From positions 2,195,042-2,259,041 of the forward strand of contig JAMWFC010000055.1 of NCBI GenBank assembly GCA_027475525.1: a stretch of 64,000 bases of DNA, in the 5' to 3' direction. The DNA comes from Macrolepiota albuminosa. Lineage: Eukaryota > Basidiomycota > Agaricomycetes > Agaricales > Agaricaceae. A program made the translations under genes and the position numbers. The notes below the pieces were generated by a model. It ran no database searches. It was not told the DNA's origin and saw only the letters and a list, made by a program, of their open reading frames with translations. Positions 23,080 to 34,829 of this stretch are shown here, one piece after another (positions within the stretch are counted from its first letter, which is position 1; the number at the start of each line of letters is the position of its first letter).

Positions 23080-23307
23080 TGTAAGCAGAGAGACTCTGTC
23101 TTCACTGGAAAAACCGTCGATAAATGGAACAAGATATGATTCGAAAAGGAAAACTGAAACTACTTCTGTCTACCATCACCCTATTTATACCTCTCTCTCA
23201 ATCTAATTAGAGTTCATTGGAGTTCATTGTCTCCGATCGATCTCTTGCACCCCTCTCCGATCTCGCCCCTATCCTTCCCCAGACAACTTGTAAGCGGTAC
23301 GCTTACA
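23080..23307 (-). repeat. 5' LTR of gypsy element 2
   Basis: 228 bp with TG...CA ends and inverted TGTAAGC/GCTTACA termini, followed by the target duplication TTACC. It is identical by eye to 17613-17840. It should carry the element's promoter. Confidence 0.97.
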
Positions 23308-25096
23308 TTACCTAATAAAAGATGAATTTTGAAATCAATTTGACTCATTTACACTAGCAGCAAAGTATGATGCTTCCTTAGCACTAGAGATCTTTAATGA
23401 TATTAATGAAAGTGCCGTGCCAACACCAAAATAAACATGGTCAAGTATTCATTCTCAACACAATTTTTGGATTTGAACCAAAAGTCATTATCTAATTCAA
23501 TATTACCTGCACAGCCTATCTCAAGACTGACCAGGTAGTATAAGCTTCTCAGACTATTAGTACATTCAATTACCTCTTCTGCAATTACTATTTTTAATGA
23601 CGTACCTCTTACAAACAACTATCAACTTGAATCTACAAATGCCTTCAATAAATCATATAACAAAAACTCAATTCACTTCATAAATCCAACGTCCTTCCAT
23701 CTACCGACGTCTTTTGCAGTACCACCCCTTTGAATAAACACACCAAGTGCTTGGCGCTTATTTCTCAACATTTTCAAATTCAGACCAAAAAGTCATTGTT
23801 TGATCTATCCAATTCTCAACATTATCTGCACAGCCCAACTCAAGGCTGACAAAGTGACATAACCTTCTCAAATTATTCAGTATGTCTATTATCTCTTCTA
23901 TCCATATTCTAGCTCAAGGCTAATCAGGTGACATAAACTTCTCAGACTATTCAGTATGTCCATTATCTTTTCTAATTCAAGACTAAACATATAGCATGAA
24001 CTTTTCAGACTATTAAGTACATCCATTACTTTTTTTGCAATTGCTATTTTTATAAATAAAGTTAAAAAATACCCTTTAGTATACTAGTAACCTAATTCAA
24101 TTGACATCAAATCACCATTGATCTCATAACTCCCATAGAAATCTTTTGCAACTATACAATACACTGATATAATGTGCAAACATATCTCAATTAACATGAG
24201 GCAACCATTATTAAAACACATCTCAACACTCCATTTGCAACTCATACCTCTCATGAACACAAATCAGAACCGATCTTCTGCACCAGCCAACTCCTCATTT
24301 TCAATCAACAGAGATACAAAGATGGAGCTAAAGTCCATGACAGAAAAGTATCATGCCGTGATGAAAAGTAACAAAAGATGTATGTGACAATCTTATTTAT
24401 TGCTTCTTTTGGATATGACCTTGATTGATTGTTTATAGTGTACAGCCTTTTGATGCATGCAGAAAAGGCTGTTAATAATGCAGGCAAGCACCATTATCAA
24501 TATTAAATTTTCTACCAACGTACTGACAACATTACAGCCTTACTTATCAGATGCAGCCATCAATAAAGTAAAAATCAAGAATGAACAGTTGACGACTCTA
24601 GTACAAAAAATAGGTAAGTAACATCATATTTAAACTAAATGATGATAGCTAATGCCGATTGCACTAGAGTCCTACTGCAAAAAATTGATAAATGACAACA
24701 AATATCTGATAGACACATATTTTTCAGAAAGTGACAATTGAGACGATGGATAATGGTACTACTATATTGACATACATAAGAACTATCATGTTTGTTCTAT
24801 GCATATACAATTACCTGGTATATCCATATGTAGTCTGGATTATATATAAAAAATGAAATTTCATCCACATCTGTGTATAAATAAAGAAAAAAAAACATAT
24901 CTATGGTGCAGGCTGCACCACCAAACCAAACACTACTTCAAAAAAAAAAAAAAAAAAAAAAAAGTATAAATAAAGCAAAAAAAGAAAAAGAAAAAAAAAC
25001 ACATCTATAGCACTGGCTACACCACCAAACCAAATGCAACATGCCTATACAAACTAATTATGATGGAAGTCGCTCTTTCCATAATATGAACTCTGC
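23308..25096. other. AT-rich region, no gene recognised
   Basis: Short frames only (for example 24172-24387, plus). At 24879-25043 two related blocks ending in CACCACCAAACCAAA are separated by a run of about 24 A (from 24940), which may be the tail of a short retroposed element. Nothing else is recognisable. Confidence 0.4.
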
Positions 25097-25987
25097 TGAT
25101 AGGCTTCTACTCGGACTAAGCGCATCAAGGGGCACACTACAGACCTATGGACATAGGCCATACTCAAGACCCTAGCAATTCTCTTGGACACAGAAAACCA
25201 TAGACCTTAGCGCTCAATTATAGGCACTGTTTATCAGTCTAAACCACCACTACTAAGCCTTCAGCATATACCACTTATTGACCTTGAAGGATTAGGAGAC
25301 CAAGGACTCAGGGTGCTAGCACGATGGTGGGGACATGACTTTAACCAAACCCTGATCAGTTTCATAAAGGGGTTAGCATTAGGCACTGCCATTGGACGAG
25401 GCACTTCGATCAGAAGTCTAAAAAATTAGCAGCAATGGAACAGGATATACTTTAGCCTGACATTTTATCTATCAAGAATTGATACCAGGTTTAGTGCCGA
25501 CAGCAAAACTCACGGCTTACCTACAACCATAAGGAGAGGCACTAATTGATAGTGCTGTGAATGGACTTATTTTAAAAATATAGTAGCACATAGTATAAAA
25601 AATAGCTACTCTGGATGTACATAACAATGAATCATAACCACTTGAGCACCCGGTTACACTTAGCATTCCAATTGTGCTAGCTTTCCCTGACTTCATCACT
25701 AAGTCAGGTGCTAGCCTCATTTATCTTGTCTTTGTCATTTACAGTGCCACCTATGGGCACATTACACTGCGCTACTTGTCTTTTCTTCTATATCTCTGTG
25801 TAAACTACAACACTTACCATCTGCCAGGTAGCACCCGAGGTGCTATTACTTAGTGCGTCATTCTATCACCTCTGCCTGAGCACACCGGGACTCTGTTGGG
25901 ACTCCTCATAACTACACATGCCAAGCGCTGAAGATGGCATTGTACTGCGTATATGTCCAGTGCACTCAACTACAGTTGATGTCATTA
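25097..25987 (+). repeat. Solo LTR, family B, diverged and shortened
   Basis: Starts TGATAGGCTTCTACTCGGAC and ends GATGTCATTA, flanked by CTGC on both sides (25093-25096 and 25988-25991). It aligns with 13497-14570 and 32081-33149 but is strongly diverged and lacks about 180 bp of their middle part. The divergence argues against it being the 5' LTR partner of 32081-33149. Confidence 0.75.
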
Positions 25988-27186
25988 CTGCCATGAAAGA
26001 GTGCTATGACATTCTCAAATCTTAATATGATAGCGTTGATTTGTACATCTCAAATGACTGGATTAGCATAGCAGACTGGAATACAACAACAATTATCCTT
26101 ATGACGAGAATTATCTACAGTTGCTTACAAAAACACGCTATGTATATGTATTATGCTTTACCAAGAAATGATCAAGTATTCTGATCCATGTGATGAAGGA
26201 CTGGACAATCTATATGGCCCATTGGCCCATCTGTTTATTCGCAATCTTCATGTGACATGAACATGACTCTGAGTGTGAGCATGAGAGTGAGGCTTGACTT
26301 GACTTTGATAGATGCATCAAGTTTTGCTTTGGCTTTAGCTTTGACAACAGGAACAAGAAAACAGGCACAGACACGGGCACCTTTCTCCACCTCTTTTGAG
26401 TCTTCTTCTCAGTGTTTATCCTGCTCGTTGTACTAGAAACAGAGACAGAGACAGAGGTGCCTACAGCTGGAGCCAGAAAAGCACCTAGAAACACACATAC
26501 AAATGCATCAGCCAATGGCGAGGACACAGACAGCAGCATAAGCAAGCGAATCAAGTTAGTTAACATTTATACAAAGTATGTTAGCATATGCATGGGCTAT
26601 GGTCAAGTCTGTCAAAGTTTGATGTTGTCATGTGCTGTCAAATGAATAAGATCGTTGCCTGAAGTTTTTCAGTGGAAAATTGGATTGAGCTCAGTGTGAA
26701 CAAGAATGAAAATATAGCGCACCACTTTGTACTTAAACTCGAGGTTCTCGTGCTCACATGTGTACAATCGTAGCTACTGAGAATAAAGTCAACAAAAACC
26801 TTGGTGTTGTCTGGGAGTCTCGAGTATAGATGATGAAAGACAATATGACCATGGGATTGTGATGCAATGATATGATATATGGTTATAAGTATAAATTTAA
26901 AGTTGAAAGTTCTAAATTCGATATTCACTCTGTACACCATACCCTTGTAGTAAGTCCCTGCTGTAGTTCAATGGAATATATTTATAAATTGATATTGTGC
27001 ATCAGCAGCAGGTTCAACTCCTCTGCAGTGCATCATGATATATGATTGTCCTCTTGACCATTTTCATTCTCAAACCATTATGTAAATGTTCATCTCCATG
27101 AATGATTACATAAGTGTTTGTCCACACAAAGGATTATATAATTGTTCATCCCCACAAATGATTACATAATGATTTTATTATTAAGG
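25988..27186. other. AT-rich region with short tandem repeats
   Basis: No gene is recognised. Three imperfect copies of a 28-29 bp unit (TTCATCCCCACAAATGATTA-like) lie at 27087-27175. Upstream, 26964-26974 (TAGTTCAATGG) and 27011-27021 (GGTTCAACTCC) resemble RNA polymerase III A and B boxes, but no tRNA folds around them. A tRNA-derived retroposon is possible. Confidence 0.35.
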
Positions 27187-27756
27187 ATGGGCTGTTCTCC
27201 TTACTATGCGGCGACTGGCACCCATCTCCTGCTTCCAGCGGACGTTGTGGAGGCGACGTACTTACAACCTCCACCTAACTCAATCCTGTCCTCTACCGAT
27301 CTGATCGCTAGGCATGCCATTGACTTACAACAATGCATGGAGGATCTAGAGCACCTACACGAGGTGGTATTTCAAGCTAGATGACAGGCCACATTGCGAT
27401 TTGAGAGCGAGCATAGCGCTACTATCCGAGACTACAACTTTACAGCTGGCACCTTAGTGCTAATGCGCAACTCAAAAATCGAAGTTACCCATAATAAAAA
27501 GATGCAACCTCAATACCTAGGGCCCCTCATAGTAGTTTTCCACAATAGGGGAGGAGCCTACATACTCTGCAAGTTGGACGGCTTGGTTTTGCATCGACCG
27601 GTAGGGGTGTTTTGACTCATTCCCTACTTAGCGCATGAACATATTCCACTACCTTTGCCAGCGCTAGACATTGACACGGCCAAACTGCAAGAGCTTGAAG
27701 AGACCGAGTTGGTGGACGACAACGAGATCACTCCTGATGACGAAGAGGAACAGTAA
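27187..27756 (+). pseudogene. Integrase C-terminal region of gypsy element 3
   Basis: The frame reads GCSPYYAATGTHLLLPADVV, then EATYLQPPPN, then a TGA at about 27382 in place of Arg. It continues RDYNFTAGTLVLMRNSKIE, QPQYLGPLIVVFHNRGGAYI and CKLDGLVLHRPVGVF, with a further stop, and ends in an acidic tail. This is the post-catalytic SH3-like part of a gypsy integrase; the DDE core is not in the window. Confidence 0.75.
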
Positions 27757-28212
27757 AAGACCATGAGAAACAAGGCGCCAGCGGTTAGCGCCTCCTGCTA
27801 TGGACTTAAAGCATGCAACAGCAACCACAAAAGGGGTGAATAAATAGACAATACTAATACAGGCAGCACTACCAAACTATCTTTGACTACAAAATCTAAG
27901 ACAACGACGAAGACCGCCGACGAGGGCCCTTGACTTGCTCCTTGTATTGCCTATAGGCAGGAGGAGCACTGGAAGGGAGACGCATCGCAGCATTAGGCAG
28001 CATGGGAGGAGCGACTGGAGGGGGAGGCACTGGAGCGTGAGGAGGCATGGGAAGAGCAACTGTAAGTGGAGCACGGGAAGGGCCCAGGGAAGTGGTGGAA
28101 TGAGCAGGGGACGAGTACCACCCAGTCTCATCCAGGCGACACTCTAAAGCTGTAAAAGGAATGACCAAGTGGGTGAGCACGGCTCTACTAGCGCTAAGGT
28201 TAACAAGAACCG

Positions 28213-28366
28213 GAAGGGGGAGCCATGAAAGGCTCTAGAAAAAGGCAAGGAGTTAGCTAACCAAGGTCAGGAGAAAAGGGGTATAGGCAGAAGGGGGAGC
28301 CATGAAAGGCTCTAGAAAAAGGCAAGGAGTTAGCTAACCAAGGTCAGGAGAAAAGGGGTATAGGCA
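28213..28366. repeat. Perfect 77-bp tandem duplication 7
   Basis: Copies 28213-28289 and 28290-28366, in the antisense region of gypsy element 3. Confidence 0.95.
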
Positions 28367-28734
28367 CTAACCAAACTCCCGGTCTCGCAGAGAAGGCTAT
28401 GGAGACTCAAAGCGGTACCGGTAATGGGCTCCTACAAAACGCATAAGTATTACCTAAAGCACGTGCTAATGAAGGGTTTACGGTGACTAGAGCAGGGTCT
28501 GTATCTATCTCCCATTCATCGGAGGCCGCTAGCAGAATCCGGTACCGGCGCACAAGGGTCATGATGTTACTGTTCTTGTGCAGAAAGCCGCCAGCAGGCA
28601 TTAGCGCAAGAAAGCGCTCGAGGCAATCTAGGATGACAGGGCGGTGAACGAGTACGGGGTCATCAAGAAGGAGGGAAGGTTCTGGCATGATATGATACTA
28701 ACTGTGTTAACAGCACCAGAACCCATGAAATACC

Positions 28735-28735
<1 letters not shown>

Positions 28736-28808
<73 letters not shown>
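28736..28808 (+). repeat. Homopolymer of 73 C
   Basis: An uninterrupted run of 73 C within the antisense remnants of gypsy element 3. It creates artificial poly-Pro and poly-Gly frames. A run this long and pure is rare in fungal DNA and may be a poly-G sequencing artefact or an assembly product. Confidence 0.9.
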
Positions 28809-31800
28809 ACAACAGCGATGCATTTCATATAACTACGACAAAAGAAATCAACTAGCCAAAATCTGTCAGCCTGGTGGCACCACGGAAAAGAAGGAGCCGA
28901 CTTACATAAGTGACATAGGAGACGGACAAGCATCAAGGACCGGGCAAAAGGAGAGGCCTGGGAGGCCTCCAGCCTTCAGTAGGACCACAAAAAAGCCGGC
29001 CATCAGTAGACGAGCAGGGCGCCTAGCGAGGCAATGCATTAAAAGGAAGAAGACGGGGTAGTAAGGCGACAAACCAGATAGTGACTCTCCTCCAGCAGCA
29101 ACTCAAGACGCTCTTTTGTTTCCTTGGTCACGATTTGCTTTATTTGGTGACTATCAGAAGAGAAGAAGAGCGAAAAAGGCAAGAGCGCACCTGAAAAATC
29201 CGACTCCAGTTCTTCTCCATACTAAAACAAGTCAGCAGCAGGTCGTCATTCCAAATCTCACAAGCCACATGAAGTAGCTGGCAGCAACGACCTAACTCAG
29301 CGACTCCATCAGTCAGTCTGGGCACGCCAACGGCTGGGTAATGGTGGAAAAAGGAGGTTGCACGTTCCAAGAAGGTGGGGGGATCAATCACTAGATGAGC
29401 ACGATCACAGTGGGAAGACCACACGATGCCAGTTGGGCTTTCCATCGTGAAGACTGATGAGATTCCATTGTGGCATGGGCAATTTATAGGGCTCGGGCAG
29501 TGTTTCAGCTAGCGACAGCGTGGGAGAGCACTTCTCAAGGAGCTTGGACCCTGATGCAGACACAAACCAATAAGATGCGCCTATCTCATTTTTAGGTCGC
29601 ACAAAGGGGAAGTTAACCTTTGAGATCTAGCGCTTATAGCCACCATCACCAAATAATCATAAGCAATCAGTGGCACTCTATTTCTTATACATTAAAACTT
29701 CTTGCATGAATCGACTTATTTTTCTACAGACGATACCTATTTCTTCCTAGGCTGGCGCGATATTGGCTATTGGGTCGCGCTTGTAATAGGGGTTTTCTAC
29801 GCCATGATGATTTACTGAGCATTTCCCCTTTTTCTTACTTTGTATTTTGATTACTTACAAACTGACAATTTTGGAACAAGAGGGGGGAGCGTTTATTCTA
29901 GTGTGGCTATCACAAGACTACGTATCAAAAATTACAAAGTTCGCAAAGGTTTGAAGCGCTACAGGCCGGCGACTACGCATCAGACTCGGAAGGAGCGGGA
30001 TCATCCAAAGGAAGCAAGTCCCCGTCCTGAATGGTGTTACTCACTTGCCACTCAAGCGCATCAGTGATGTCATCATGGAGCTCAAGCAGGAGGAGCTCAT
30101 GGCGTGCTAAGGTGGAGACACGAGGATGTAGGAGGGTGAGTTTGCTACCAATGACATCGGTCACGTCCTCGACCTGGCAAAGTTGTTGATGAAGATTGGT
30201 GGCAGGATGAAGGGGAGTGACAGGATAAGAGAACTCATCCCCAAGCCAAGGGTAGGCGTTGCTGGAAACATGCATGGTGGGGGGAGGAGTCCAGAAGGGA
30301 TCGAACTTAGCAAAGGTCAGAGAAAAGGCGAACTGACTAGGAAATGCAGACTTACTTGAATGGTTACGGGAGCACGGGGGGTCTATTCATGGTGCTCATT
30401 GCCTGGGGACATGGCCCTAGCAGAGAAAAGGTGGATGCCATAAGAAGGCAAGTACCTCCAGTGGCGATGGCACTCGCCCTGAGCCACTAAGGTCCCTTCA
30501 AACTCAGGCACGGTGGAGGACTTGCGAGTACTGGGGAAGGAAGAGAGGCTACAAGGAGGGGTAAGAGATGGGGTAATAGGAAGGGCGACGGGGGAGGCAC
30601 TAGCCACGACAGGCTCAGGAGCAGGGGTAGCGCCAGCAACAGACATCACGACATCTTCGGTGGGAGGGATATTCACGACGACAGGAAGCGAAGGAGTAGG
30701 GGACCTGGCGACAAAGAAGTTAGCGCAACCTGACAAGGAAAACTCAAAGACTATGCACCGATTACCACTGGGGCCACTCTGATAAGGGTTAGCGGTGATA
30801 GAGGGAGTAAGGTGAAGCAGAAGAGTGCGTACCGCCAACAGCGCATCAGTGTTGACTACAGGCCCAGCCTCATCGTCATCCTCACCCTCAGCATCCCTCT
30901 TGGTATCCTCGCCTTCACCATGGGCGCCACCGTAACCTTCTTCTTAGCGCCAAGTACTTGGACACCAGCCGGGAGGCCGGTATCAATGACGGTAGTATCG
31001 CGACGAAGGCGCAGCAAATCACGGAGCTCCGCGTCAGTAAACATAGTTTGGTTGGGCGCCTAAGGAGGGCTCAATCAGGCACTAGAGACAAGCAATCTTA
31101 AAAGGAAAACACTTACAACATATAAAGGGGCAACACAAGCAGGGAGATTGATCTGAGAAGCAAAGTTAGTAGAAGAACTAGAGGCAGGAAAACAAGGACG
31201 CATGGTATGTTTAGGAGGGCTAGCAAGAGCAGGGGGCGCATGATTAATAACAACGGCAAAGTTATGGGGAGGAAGGCGAGAAATAGTATGGGTAGGTCCA
31301 GGCCGGGGCTCACTGGTGGTAACGGCAATCCGTTTAATGGCCGAATGAGGAGGCGCAGTACAAGCGGGAGAAGCATCGCCACAAAAAGAACTACCAAGAA
31401 TGAGAGGAGGCAGAACAGAAACAGGAGCAGCAGGAGCAGCCGGAGCGGAAGGAACGGTAGAGGCAGACGGGGCACTAGGAAGACTGGTGACGGTGGGCAA
31501 CATAGCAACTGACTACTCAGGGTTAACATGGAAAACATGAGGAAGAAGAGGAGATAACTCACTTTGCCAACCTCGGTACTAGCCAGCAGGGCGTCAATCT
31601 CATTGGACAGAGAAGGAGCCTAGTATGGGCACTGAACCTTAGCGCCACAAATCCAAAATCAAACCTAAAAACTTACGAACAAGTCTGCGAATGGTAGTAA
31701 CCAATCGGCATCCTCATATTCGCGGTACTGAGCCATGCACTACTCACAAACCTCGACGCCCCATGCCCAGGAACTGTCAGAGCTGCGGACCACGAGCCAG

Positions 31801-32080
31801 CGCCAATAGAGTTGCATAATGCCAGGGACGGTTTGTAGCGCATCGGCGGGACCGACAGACTTAGCACGATCAAATAAATAGGAGGCCTTAGCCAGGAAAT
31901 TGTGGAGAGCAGAGGCATCAAAAGGAGTGTACATATTGGAAAGATGGGAACAAAAACACGAGAAGGTGAAGTGCTGAAAACGACTTTTATAAGGTGCCAG
32001 CAGCATCATATGGACTGTAGCACAGTCAAATTAATAACGGTGTTTGACTGAGGACAGTCAATTTTTCAGTTGGGGGGAGA

Positions 32081-33149
32081 TGATAGGCTTCTACTCAGAC
32101 TGAGCGCATCAAGGGACATTATAGACCGACTGACACTTGACGTACTGAAGACTCTAGCGACCAGTTGGGAATATATAGCAGCCCTAGCTCTGGCAACCTT
32201 CTACAGGACTTAGCCATTTACCCTAACCACTGGCTACCAGACCTTCAGCACACTCCATTTGCCTATCCCAAGGACGAAGGAGGCTCATAATGTATAGCGC
32301 TAACACAATGGTGGGAGAGGACTCTAACTAAACCCCGATCACTTCCAGAAGGAGCCTGCAGCAGGCGCTGCCATTTGACGAGGCACTTCAATCAGAAGTC
32401 TAAAAGGATCAATGACGGCGGCACTGGATATACTTAAATCTGACATCTGGACCTGTCAGGAACTGATACAATGAGTAGCGCTGACATTAGCGCTCACGGC
32501 ATCTGTTGAGGATTTTCTGACCATACCCCGGAACAGCCTGGCCAATCGGAGTTATAATAAAAGTGAGCAGACTCATGCAATTCTAAGCCAATATAGAGTC
32601 GCCGCTGGTCACTGTGGGACATAACACCGTTGGTCGCCGTAATCCATGTGCAAAAGGTCGCCGTTGACAGGTCGCCATTAGAGGAAACCACGAGGAGAGG
32701 CACTAGGAGGTAGCGCTGCAGATGGACTTGTATCTTGGCAAACACGGTAGTGCATAGTATAAAATAGCTACCTTACATGTATATAACAACGAATCGTAAC
32801 TCCTTGAGCACACAGTTACACTTAGCGTTCAAATCGCACTAGCTTCCTTTGACTTTGTCACTAAGTCGGGCGCTAGCCTTGTCTATCTCGTCTTCGTTGT
32901 TTATGGTGCCACCTACGGGCACAATATGCTGTGCTACTCGTCTTTTCTTCAATATCTTTGTCTAAACTACGACGCTTACCGTCTGCCAGGTAGCCCCCGA
33001 AGCACTATAATCTAGCGCATCATTTTACCACCTCCACTCGAGCACACCGGGACCTTGTCAGGACTCCTCACAACTATGCACGCCAAGCGCTGGAGACGGC
33101 GTTGTACTGCGTATACGTCCAGCGCACCCAACCACAGTTGGTGTCATCA
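32081..33149 (+). repeat. 3' LTR of gypsy element 3 (family B)
   Basis: Starts TGATAGGCTTCTACTCAGAC directly after a polypurine tract and ends GGTGTCATCA; 1069 bp. It is very similar along its length to the solo LTR at 13497-14570. The small frame at 32494-32745 has a counterpart at 13913-14164 and is LTR sequence, not a gene. Confidence 0.88.
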
Positions 33150-34010
33150 CTGCCTCATCATGCACCATCTCCATGACGTTTATTGTATGTGGAGAAAGGA
33201 AAAGGGAAAGAGATAGGGACGCTGTCGGAGGTACTGGACCCCCAGGCAGAGGTAGTATGGAGATGACTCATCTCTGCCGGCCAGCGAGTGCTGCTGGAAT
33301 CGGTGTTTCTGTCAGATCCTGTGGCCCAGGTGGTGATCACTGGCCTTCTAGATGAGATCATTATGCTGCAACAGCATAATAATAATACCATTAAAATGTT
33401 CACAAATGCAATGAAGAAGCATCTGTTGTCAGAGGAGGAGCAGCCTGAGGCAAAATGCCTCAGAGTATGTGATGTGGTGCTAGAGGTTGGGTCACAGGAA
33501 GCAGGAGGTTCAGAGGTGCAACAGGCACCTATGAGGCAAAGGGAAGCCGGAGACTCACACTGACGCCAGCTGAGCTGCATGACAAGCTCGTGGAGATTGA
33601 CGCTAGTTTATGAGGATTGTCCTTGTCAACACATGCACCCTCCCTGCAGTCAGAGATGAAGCGGCAGGATGAGGTGGCATTGTCAGCAGTTGAGTTCGGA
33701 GCTGATGTTCCATGAGGATTGGACAGAGCAGTGATGCAGTTTGAAGCACCACTGAGAGTGTATGCATCCGCAGTCCTGAGACAGGATACAAAAATGGACA
33801 ACAAAGTGGAAGGATGGCTCCTGACATTGGCTGCGCTCGGTTCATCTCTACAGAGTAAAGTAGGCTAAGGAACTGACATTATCTAGGACTGGAGGACAAC
33901 TCAGACTCATGAGTGCCCTCACCTCTGTTTAAATAGACTACAATATCATCAATTGAGGTTACTGCGAATAAGGAGGTTGTAAATCTGTTAGGTTGGAGGT
34001 GGTTCTGAGT
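33150..34010 (+). other. Remnant with a weak open frame
   Basis: 33288-33563 encodes a helical, Q/E-rich segment (VVITGLLDEIIMLQQHNNN), with weaker coding-like sequence to about 33850 after a stop. I recognise no family. It looks like the broken end of a gene downstream of the LTR. Confidence 0.25.
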
Positions 34011-34082
34011 TGTGATTACCAAGGCCTTAACTGAACAAAGTAGGTTGAGGCTGGAATCAAGGATTGAGTTTTCAATACATAC

Positions 34083-34213
34083 TTGGAGCCCTGATCAAAC
34101 AAGTGAGGTTAGAGTGGAGTCTGTATTGGGGGTTAGGGACAAAGCCCCCAAACCCCCCCCTCCCCCAACACATCTCCACCCTAACCTTACTTCATCTGGT
34201 TAGAGCTCCAAGT
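34083..34213. repeat. Small inverted repeat, relative of the 45003-46512 foldback
   Basis: CTTGGAGCCCT at the left and AGAGCTCCAAG at the right frame a palindrome through a central run of C. Its arms (GAGGTTAGAGTGGAG and CCACCCTAACCTTACTT) match the inner arms of the large foldback element. It is likely a related non-autonomous element. Confidence 0.5.
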
Positions 34214-34829
34214 ATGTATAAGTAACTGTTTGGTTAGGGCTTCAAGTATGTATATGAGTAACTCAGCTTCTATCTATCATAATCTTACTTTCATTTATGT
34301 CTTAGTCTTACTAATGCAGCATATGTTGTTAATGAATAGAGAGTTTCACAACAAAAATACTATAATATCAAGAAATGATGCTATAATTCCAAGTTAAATA
34401 TATATATATATTACATTAGTACAGTATGAACAAATATCAAGTTAGATGCTAAAATATATGAAACAAAGTCAAGTAAAAGCTTAGCCTTACGATCACACAA
34501 CAGAACCAGATTGGTATGCGGTTCTAGTACTACGTATGACAATAAAATTGGCTGCCTTAGGTAAGGCAGCCAGTAAGTATATAAAGAGTAATAATAATTA
34601 ATATAATATTAATTATAAAAGCAATACACAATATGTTACATGCCCCCCTTTGAGACTGGTAAGCAGTCTCTAGTTAGGGAGCAACAACTCGTCCGGATCA
34701 ATATGTAGTCCAATGTGGAGGCACTCAAGTCCTCCATGGATCGAAAATGTCCATTTCATCTGTCAAAAAATACAACGCCGATGTTAACCAACAGTATGAA
34801 TTGAAAAGAAGATGAGCTGCCTACAATGT
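34214..34829. other. AT-rich intergenic stretch
   Basis: No gene is recognised. It contains a short hairpin (CTGCCTTAGGTAAGGCAG, 34552-34569) and a strongly AT-rich palindromic stretch near 34590-34620 before the 3' end of the next gene. Confidence 0.4.

Larger units (their letters stand above)
17613..23307 (-). mobile_element. Young Ty3/gypsy chromovirus, nearly intact
   Basis: The two 228-bp LTRs (17613-17840 and 23080-23307) are identical by eye. The target duplication is TTACC (17608-17612 and 23308-23312). Between them is a minus-strand gag-pol with all domains and intact catalytic residues, followed by a chromodomain. The identical LTRs mean a very recent insertion. Defects seen are a 77-bp exact duplication in gag (probably an assembly artefact), a frame change near the gag start, and one TGA before the chromodomain. 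No clear TGG primer-binding site follows the 5' LTR. A solo LTR of the same family lies at 44506-44731. Confidence 0.97.
27880..32009 (-). pseudogene. Antisense coding remnants in gypsy element 3
   Basis: Several minus-strand segments look like exons of one gene. 31950-31676 (MYTPFDASALHNFLAKAS ... YWRWLVVRSSDSSWAWGVEV) has an in-frame TAG and a GTAAGT donor after FADLF. Others lie near 31503-31113 (Pro/Ser/Ala-rich), 30838-30383, 30275-29973, 29445-29140 and 28688-28407 (FLALMPAGGFLHKNSNIMTL). The region has a perfect 77-bp duplication (28213-28366) and a 73-base C run. I do not recognise the protein. Its location, antisense to a gypsy 3' region, matches gypsy element 1, but the sequence differs. 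Confidence 0.5.
27186..33149 (+). mobile_element. Ty3/gypsy element 3, 5'-truncated
   Basis: Only the 3' part remains: the C-terminal end of integrase (27187-27756), a long region with antisense coding remnants (27880-32009), a polypurine tract (GTTGGGGGGAGA at 32069-32080) and a family B 3' LTR (32081-33149). gag, protease, RT and the integrase core are missing. The layout repeats that of gypsy element 1, with an antisense gene between integrase and 3' LTR, but the antisense protein differs. Confidence 0.8.

Noticed and set aside
26955..27030. tRNA gene
   Set aside because: A- and B-box-like words are present, but acceptor and T stems do not pair.
28628..28936. Poly-Gly and poly-Pro frames
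   Set aside because: Produced by the 73-base C run.
25097..33149. One full-length element with LTRs 25097-25987 and 32081-33149
   Set aside because: The two LTRs are too diverged for one insertion, no gag or pol lies between 25988 and 27186, and the first LTR has its own CTGC flanks.
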